Below, one piece after another: positions 60,486-64,000 of a stretch of DNA of 64,000 nt. The notes beneath the pieces were generated by a model. The model saw only the letters and a list, made by a program, of their open reading frames with translations, did not search any database and was not told the origin of the DNA. The stretch comes from an uncultured Bacteroidia bacterium (GTDB taxonomy: Bacteria; Bacteroidota; Bacteroidia; Bacteroidales; F082): NCBI GenBank assembly GCA_902769875.1, contig CACXQV010000001.1, positions 123,805-187,804 of the forward strand. The letters are read 5' to 3'. The position numbers and the translations under genes were made by a program. Position 1 is the stretch's first letter, and every line of letters begins with the position of its first letter.

Positions 60486-60610
60486 AAGTTTAGAGTGGAA
60501 AGTATGAATTGTCTGAAGGCCGTTTGGGTGTTTTGCAGGTACTTGTTTTGGCCACATTGGAAATTAAAAGGAGCCATCTAAAAAGAACCATCATTAAATA
60601 GACATATAAA

Positions 60611-61834
60611 ATGGACAATAAGAAAGATATAACAGAACTAATCCAGAAGTATTCTGACATACTTGAAAAGCATTATAATGTCGCTGTATCATACAACCTA
60701 GATCAAGACGGCACGGAAAATATCTATGTAAACATGCCCGATGATTGCGATACCAGTTATAGTCAAGAGCAATTTCTGGATTATATGTCTGATATAAGCT
60801 CATTCAAAAAAGTTGATAATTCGACAGTCAGAACTAAGCATATCCGTCAAACCATTATTGATACATCTAGGCGAGGTTCAGAATATATTGAGAAACGACT
60901 CACACAATATGTTTACAACGGAGTTAACTATCAGGTAAAGGTTGTTGACAACCCTTTATTGGTCGGTCTTTGGAATTCTAAAGAGGGTAATTATGATGAC
61001 AATTATCTTATCTTTCCCTGTAGCAGCTATTTGGCGTTGGAAATAAAGTATTCTGATAACAATAAGTTGTCTGTAGACGAGGAGAATCAACTGATAGAAA
61101 GGGTGTTATACGACTTGACCCGTAAGTTGGGTGTGGCGGTGTATGTGTCTTCCTTTATCGATGTGCACGCAGAGGCGGAACAAATTGATGAAGAGTATGA
61201 ATCGATGGATGTTCCCCCAACAGAGGCAACGATTGAAGTGAATAGCTTGTTTAAGGCATCGGCTATATTGACCCTGTACAGGCAGGCCAAAGAGATAATG
61301 AACTCGGAAATAGCATTTTTACACTATTACAAGATAATTGAATATGTGTCTCCAGCCGTAGCAAAGAAAAATGCTATTGCAAGTCTTAACGACCATCTTA
61401 ATGCAGCTGATAACGTGCCAAGGGATTATCATTACATGGATACAATGTTAAGCATTGCGAGTCAGTATAGGGATGACCAAAAGGACGACTTTCTGACGCA
61501 GTCAGTGATACAGACTTGTATTGATGTAAAGCCCTATTTTCATCTTCTGCCGTTTTCGCTGCAAAAGCAAGTGAAAGACAATCTACATTTGGCCGAAACG
61601 GCTGATATACGCACAATAGCTCTAAACCCAGACCAGGAGATGAGTTTAAAGAAACAAGTGGCAAACATATTGTATTCTACAAGGAATAGTATTGTTCACG
61701 CGAAAGCTAACTATAGGCCCACCGGTTTAGAGTGCCCCGTGGATACACTTGAGGAAGTGAATGAGATGATGAACAGTTTTGCATTGACACTGATAGCCTG
61801 GAATGATACACAGCCAGACTATCTGAGGGTATAA
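60611..61834 (+). CDS. Putative HEPN-like defence protein, first gene of the island
   Basis: A 407-residue cytoplasmic protein with no family that I can name. The N-terminal half (about 1-210) is mixed alpha/beta with acidic stretches. The C-terminal half is helical: LHYYKIIEYVSPAVAKKNAI (236-255), then STRNSIVHAKANY, where Arg358 and His363 form an RxxxxH motif as in HEPN RNases; LHYYKIIEY resembles the first conserved helix of such domains. HEPN proteins act as RNA-cutting effectors in abortive-infection systems. It is 29 bases upstream of the AAA ATPase on the same strand, is AT-richer than genes to the left, and is likely co-transcribed with the ATPase and HNH genes. Confidence 0.7.
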   Translation: MDNKKDITELIQKYSDILEKHYNVAVSYNLDQDGTENIYVNMPDDCDTSYSQEQFLDYMSDISSFKKVDNSTVRTKHIRQTIIDTSRRGSEYIEKRLTQYVYNGVNYQVKVVDNPLLVGLWNSKEGNYDDNYLIFPCSSYLALEIKYSDNNKLSVDEENQLIERVLYDLTRKLGVAVYVSSFIDVHAEAEQIDEEYESMDVPPTEATIEVNSLFKASAILTLYRQAKEIMNSEIAFLHYYKIIEYVSPAVAKKNAIASLNDHLNAADNVPRDYHYMDTMLSIASQYRDDQKDDFLTQSVIQTCIDVKPYFHLLPFSLQKQVKDNLHLAETADIRTIALNPDQEMSLKKQVANILYSTRNSIVHAKANYRPTGLECPVDTLEEVNEMMNSFALTLIAWNDTQPDYLRV

Positions 61835-61863
61835 GAAATGGTTATGTTTGATATTTTACAGTT

Positions 61864-63384
61864 ATGGGAGAAATCAGAGAAAGATTAGACGCTATGTTCC
61901 GTTTGCATTCACTAACATTGGTGGATCATCCTATTCTTGGCAATATCCATTTGGAATTTTGTCATCAATACTATTTGGAACAAGGTGTTTACACATCGGT
62001 AGTTATCGGTGCTAATGGTATTGGCAAAAGTTATCTTTTGAGAGTCTTGGCGGAGATTTTCTGTTGTTTGGAAGCGTTGAAACAAAAAAAAGAAATCACA
62101 GCACCTCGTTATTATTTCAAACTCAACTACTCCTCTTATTGGCAAAGTTATGAATTCGCAAACTTTAGGGATATTAACCCTGTCAGCCATGGTCAGCGAC
62201 ATTTTACAAACTTTGTGTTTGTATGTGAAGGAAAAGAAACCGATGCTCATCAGATGTCGCTTCCAAAAAGGGTAATTGCATCGTCCACTACAATAAACGA
62301 CAAGTATATTGCAAAAAGTACGGATATGTACCGTTACAAAGGGCTAAGAAACGAAAATAGCCCAAGTAGTACAGGAACTCGGACAATGGTTAGGAAAACA
62401 GTGGATGGTTTGTTGAGCAGTTTGGACGAGAAATATGGTTTTCGGATTGAATTGAGGAAGTTGTTGCAGGATTTGCAGTTGCAACCAAGGTTGGAGTTGT
62501 CGTATAATTTGAGATACAAAGATGTGTTTGTGAAAGAGGGGATGACATCGAGCGAACTTATTTATATCTTTGAACACCAAAAAGGACTTTTTAAAAGAGA
62601 AACTGATATTTGGGGCACGAAAAACTTCAAAACAATCAAAGGAAAGGAGCATTGGAAATTGGACGAAGCAGCGAGTTTGTTAAGCAGATTAGCTCTAAGG
62701 GGATATGGAAGTGGAAGACAGTTGTTGAAATATGAATTGTTGGAAGACGATCCAAGAGTGAGAGAGGATAGGGAGGGTTTGAAAGTATTAACTTCGTTAG
62801 ATTTGCTTTCATATCCTACATTGAAGGTTTATAAGAGAGATGATGAATATACGTTTGACCAAAGCAGTTCTGGTGAATCGAGTTTGTTGTGTCAGATGGT
62901 AGGCATTATGAGCGACATTGAACCGAATAGTTTGGTGCTTATTGATGAGCCCGAGAATAGTGCTCATCCTAATTGGCAAATTAGTTACATTGGATGGTTG
63001 AAAAAGATATTTATGTATTATCATAATTGTCACTTTGTAATTTCCACCCATTCACACTTTATATTGACAGATTTGGAACCTGAATCATCGGATATTGTAG
63101 CTTTGGAGAAAAAATATGGTATTGTCAGGGATGTATCGGAGGGGGTGAATACTTTTAATTGGACGGTGGATGACATTCTTTACAGAGTGTTTCATGTTAG
63201 GAATACAAGGAACTATGTGTTAGAGAGCAAGATGGTTGAATTATATCGTTTGGTTAGTGGAAGAACAAATGAGAAACAGAAATTAAATGGGTTGATTGAA
63301 GAACTTTCACAATACCAACTGAACAATGAAGACCCATTAATTAGATTGTTGGAAACTGCAAAGGAATATGTTAAATCTATTTGA
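61864..63384 (+). CDS. AAA/ABC-type ATPase (PtuA-like)
   Basis: A 506-residue ATPase of the AAA_21/SMC-like type: Walker A GANGIGKS (residues 49-56), an insert of about 280 residues with helical parts, ABC signature SSGES (335-339), Walker B SLVLIDEPENSAHP (356-369) and H-loop STHSHF (394-399). Paired with an HNH nuclease gene that overlaps its end by 17 bases, it fits PtuA of Septu anti-phage systems and related ATPase-HNH pairs (also those of some retrons). It would sense an invader or DNA and release the nuclease. The gene preceding it is not part of classical Septu. Confidence 0.85.
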   Translation: MGEIRERLDAMFRLHSLTLVDHPILGNIHLEFCHQYYLEQGVYTSVVIGANGIGKSYLLRVLAEIFCCLEALKQKKEITAPRYYFKLNYSSYWQSYEFANFRDINPVSHGQRHFTNFVFVCEGKETDAHQMSLPKRVIASSTTINDKYIAKSTDMYRYKGLRNENSPSSTGTRTMVRKTVDGLLSSLDEKYGFRIELRKLLQDLQLQPRLELSYNLRYKDVFVKEGMTSSELIYIFEHQKGLFKRETDIWGTKNFKTIKGKEHWKLDEAASLLSRLALRGYGSGRQLLKYELLEDDPRVREDREGLKVLTSLDLLSYPTLKVYKRDDEYTFDQSSSGESSLLCQMVGIMSDIEPNSLVLIDEPENSAHPNWQISYIGWLKKIFMYYHNCHFVISTHSHFILTDLEPESSDIVALEKKYGIVRDVSEGVNTFNWTVDDILYRVFHVRNTRNYVLESKMVELYRLVSGRTNEKQKLNGLIEELSQYQLNNEDPLIRLLETAKEYVKSI

Positions 63385-63928
63385 CCCCGTAATATATACA
63401 GCTGATGAGCAATCCTTCGTTGACGGTACCCTCAAGCCATTGAAAGAGGAGGCTTGGAAAGATCAAAAGGTGAAAACCAAGTCACTGAGAAACAGGATTA
63501 GTACACATACAATAATAGCACAAGGAAGCAGGTGCGCTTATTGTGAGTCTCCTCTTGTAAAAGGCGCCCATGCAATTGAGCATATCGCCCCTAAAGGATT
63601 GTATGGCATGTTTTCTTTTGAACCATATAATCTTGTAACGGCTTGTACTTCATGCAATAGTCCACATAATAAAGGAGAAAAAGATACAGTTAAAAGGCCA
63701 GTCAATTGGTGGGATTATGCTGCTAACAGATTCAAGATAGTTCATCCATATTTTGATAATCCAAATGATCATTTCAAGTATTTGGATGCAGATAAAACAA
63801 TGTTTGACACACCAAGTTGTACGGCCGAGGCTCAGGAAACAATAAAAATGATGCATTGGGATGAAACATGGGCATATAGCCAAAGGGTAAGGAATGCAAG
63901 GACAGGGCAACCGCATCAAATGCGATAA
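63368..63928 (+). CDS. HNH endonuclease (PtuB-like)
   Basis: A 186-residue HNH nuclease with a zinc-binding frame: CAYC (residues 56-59), AIEHIAPKG (His72 as the catalytic His), PYNLVTACTSCN (Asn88, Cys93, Cys96) and HNKGEKD. The later HPYFDNPNDHFKY resembles segments in PtuB-type nucleases. Start overlaps the ATPase stop by 17 bases, so the two are translationally coupled and probably form a complex. Length is at the short end for PtuB. It would degrade phage or host DNA once activated. Confidence 0.87.
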   Translation: MLNLFDPVIYTADEQSFVDGTLKPLKEEAWKDQKVKTKSLRNRISTHTIIAQGSRCAYCESPLVKGAHAIEHIAPKGLYGMFSFEPYNLVTACTSCNSPHNKGEKDTVKRPVNWWDYAANRFKIVHPYFDNPNDHFKYLDADKTMFDTPSCTAEAQETIKMMHWDETWAYSQRVRNARTGQPHQMR

Positions 63929-64000
63929 TTTGCGAGGATTTCGATGAGATAATTGGGGTCGAGGGAGGCCTTGAAGAGCCTTTTCCTTAGGCTTCTTTTG
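63916..64000 (-). CDS. 3' end of a minus-strand gene cut by the window edge
   Basis: Reading leftward from the window end, an open frame gives RSLRKRLFKASLDPNYLIEI and then LANYRI before a stop (63916-63918). The sequence looks like a natural protein end, but with only 27 residues the gene cannot be identified. It overlaps the HNH gene convergently by 13 bases. Confidence 0.3.
   Translation of the reverse strand, partial: KRSLRKRLFKASLDPNYLIEILANYRI

Noticed and set aside
60504-60581. A 25-codon frame (MNCLKAVWVF...) between the wbuC fragment and the island
   Set aside because: Too short, no signal or recognisable family, and no promoter; left as unexplained sequence.

Overview
This window looks like chromosome from an uncultured member of the Bacteroidales (phylum Bacteroidota). 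The reasons are: several proteins end in a type IX secretion (Por) C-terminal sorting domain; lipoproteins with SCKKD- or GCKKD-type lipoboxes are common; many genes carry the Bacteroidota -7 box TAnnTTTG; and the families are typical of this phylum (DUF4292, DUF4175, AAA-DUF4143 ATPases, an EF-G2-type GTPase, an HYC_CC_PP protein, GxxExxY and four-helix-bundle proteins). Family and genus cannot be fixed from the sequence alone. Most genes up to about 48.5 kb lie on the minus strand; most of the right part lies on the plus strand.

Layout. 0-6 kb: surface/secreted proteins with closely related type IX sorting tails, one of them split by an in-frame TGA that looks like a GGA-to-TGA nonsense change. 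6-11.5 kb: a membrane TPR regulator, an EF-G2-like GTPase and a PfkB (adenosine-type) kinase, then tRNA-Asn. 11.8-26.1 kb: a leftward nucleotide-sugar and polysaccharide block (gmd, fcl, a nucleotidyltransferase-GHMP kinase fusion, fucP, a sugar mutarotase, a WbpM/CapD-like dehydratase, manC) that can make GDP-L-fucose both de novo and, by inference, by salvage. It contains two small inserted cassettes (GxxExxY and four-helix-bundle genes) with inverted repeats at their ends, and two enzymes carrying in-frame DNA-repeat insertions. 26-32.7 kb: a tightly overlapping envelope operon (SprT-like protein, small lipoprotein, EnvC-like M23 protein, DUF4292), a toxin-antitoxin pair, a TPR protein and dUTPase. 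32.8-48.5 kb: an AAA-DUF4143 ATPase, a flippase, small lipoproteins, a two-gene membrane sensor (histidine kinase plus membrane-anchored AraC-type protein), a methyltransferase, mnmG bracketed by parS-like sites, ybeY and a DUF4175 protein.

48.6-60.4 kb: a second AAA-DUF4143 ATPase, tRNA-Thr, a BlaI/BlaR1-type regulatory pair that shares an almost identical promoter/operator with a leucine-rich-repeat lipoprotein, a nitroreductase, a RhuM-like protein, a metal-type TonB receptor module and a Sel1-repeat lipoprotein. 60.4-63.9 kb: an AT-richer three-gene island lying directly after a truncated wbuC-like cupin gene. It encodes a protein with a HEPN-like RxxxxH motif, an ABC-type AAA ATPase and an HNH nuclease. 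The ATPase-HNH pair resembles Septu (PtuA-PtuB) anti-phage systems, and the first gene would be an additional component. This is the best candidate for a little-described system in the window.

Other recurring themes are short tandem repeats (33, 48, 50 and 96 bp units), REP-like hairpins, and a 32-33 bp triple repeat upstream of both AAA-DUF4143 genes. All assignments come from reading motifs by eye; no database search was possible.
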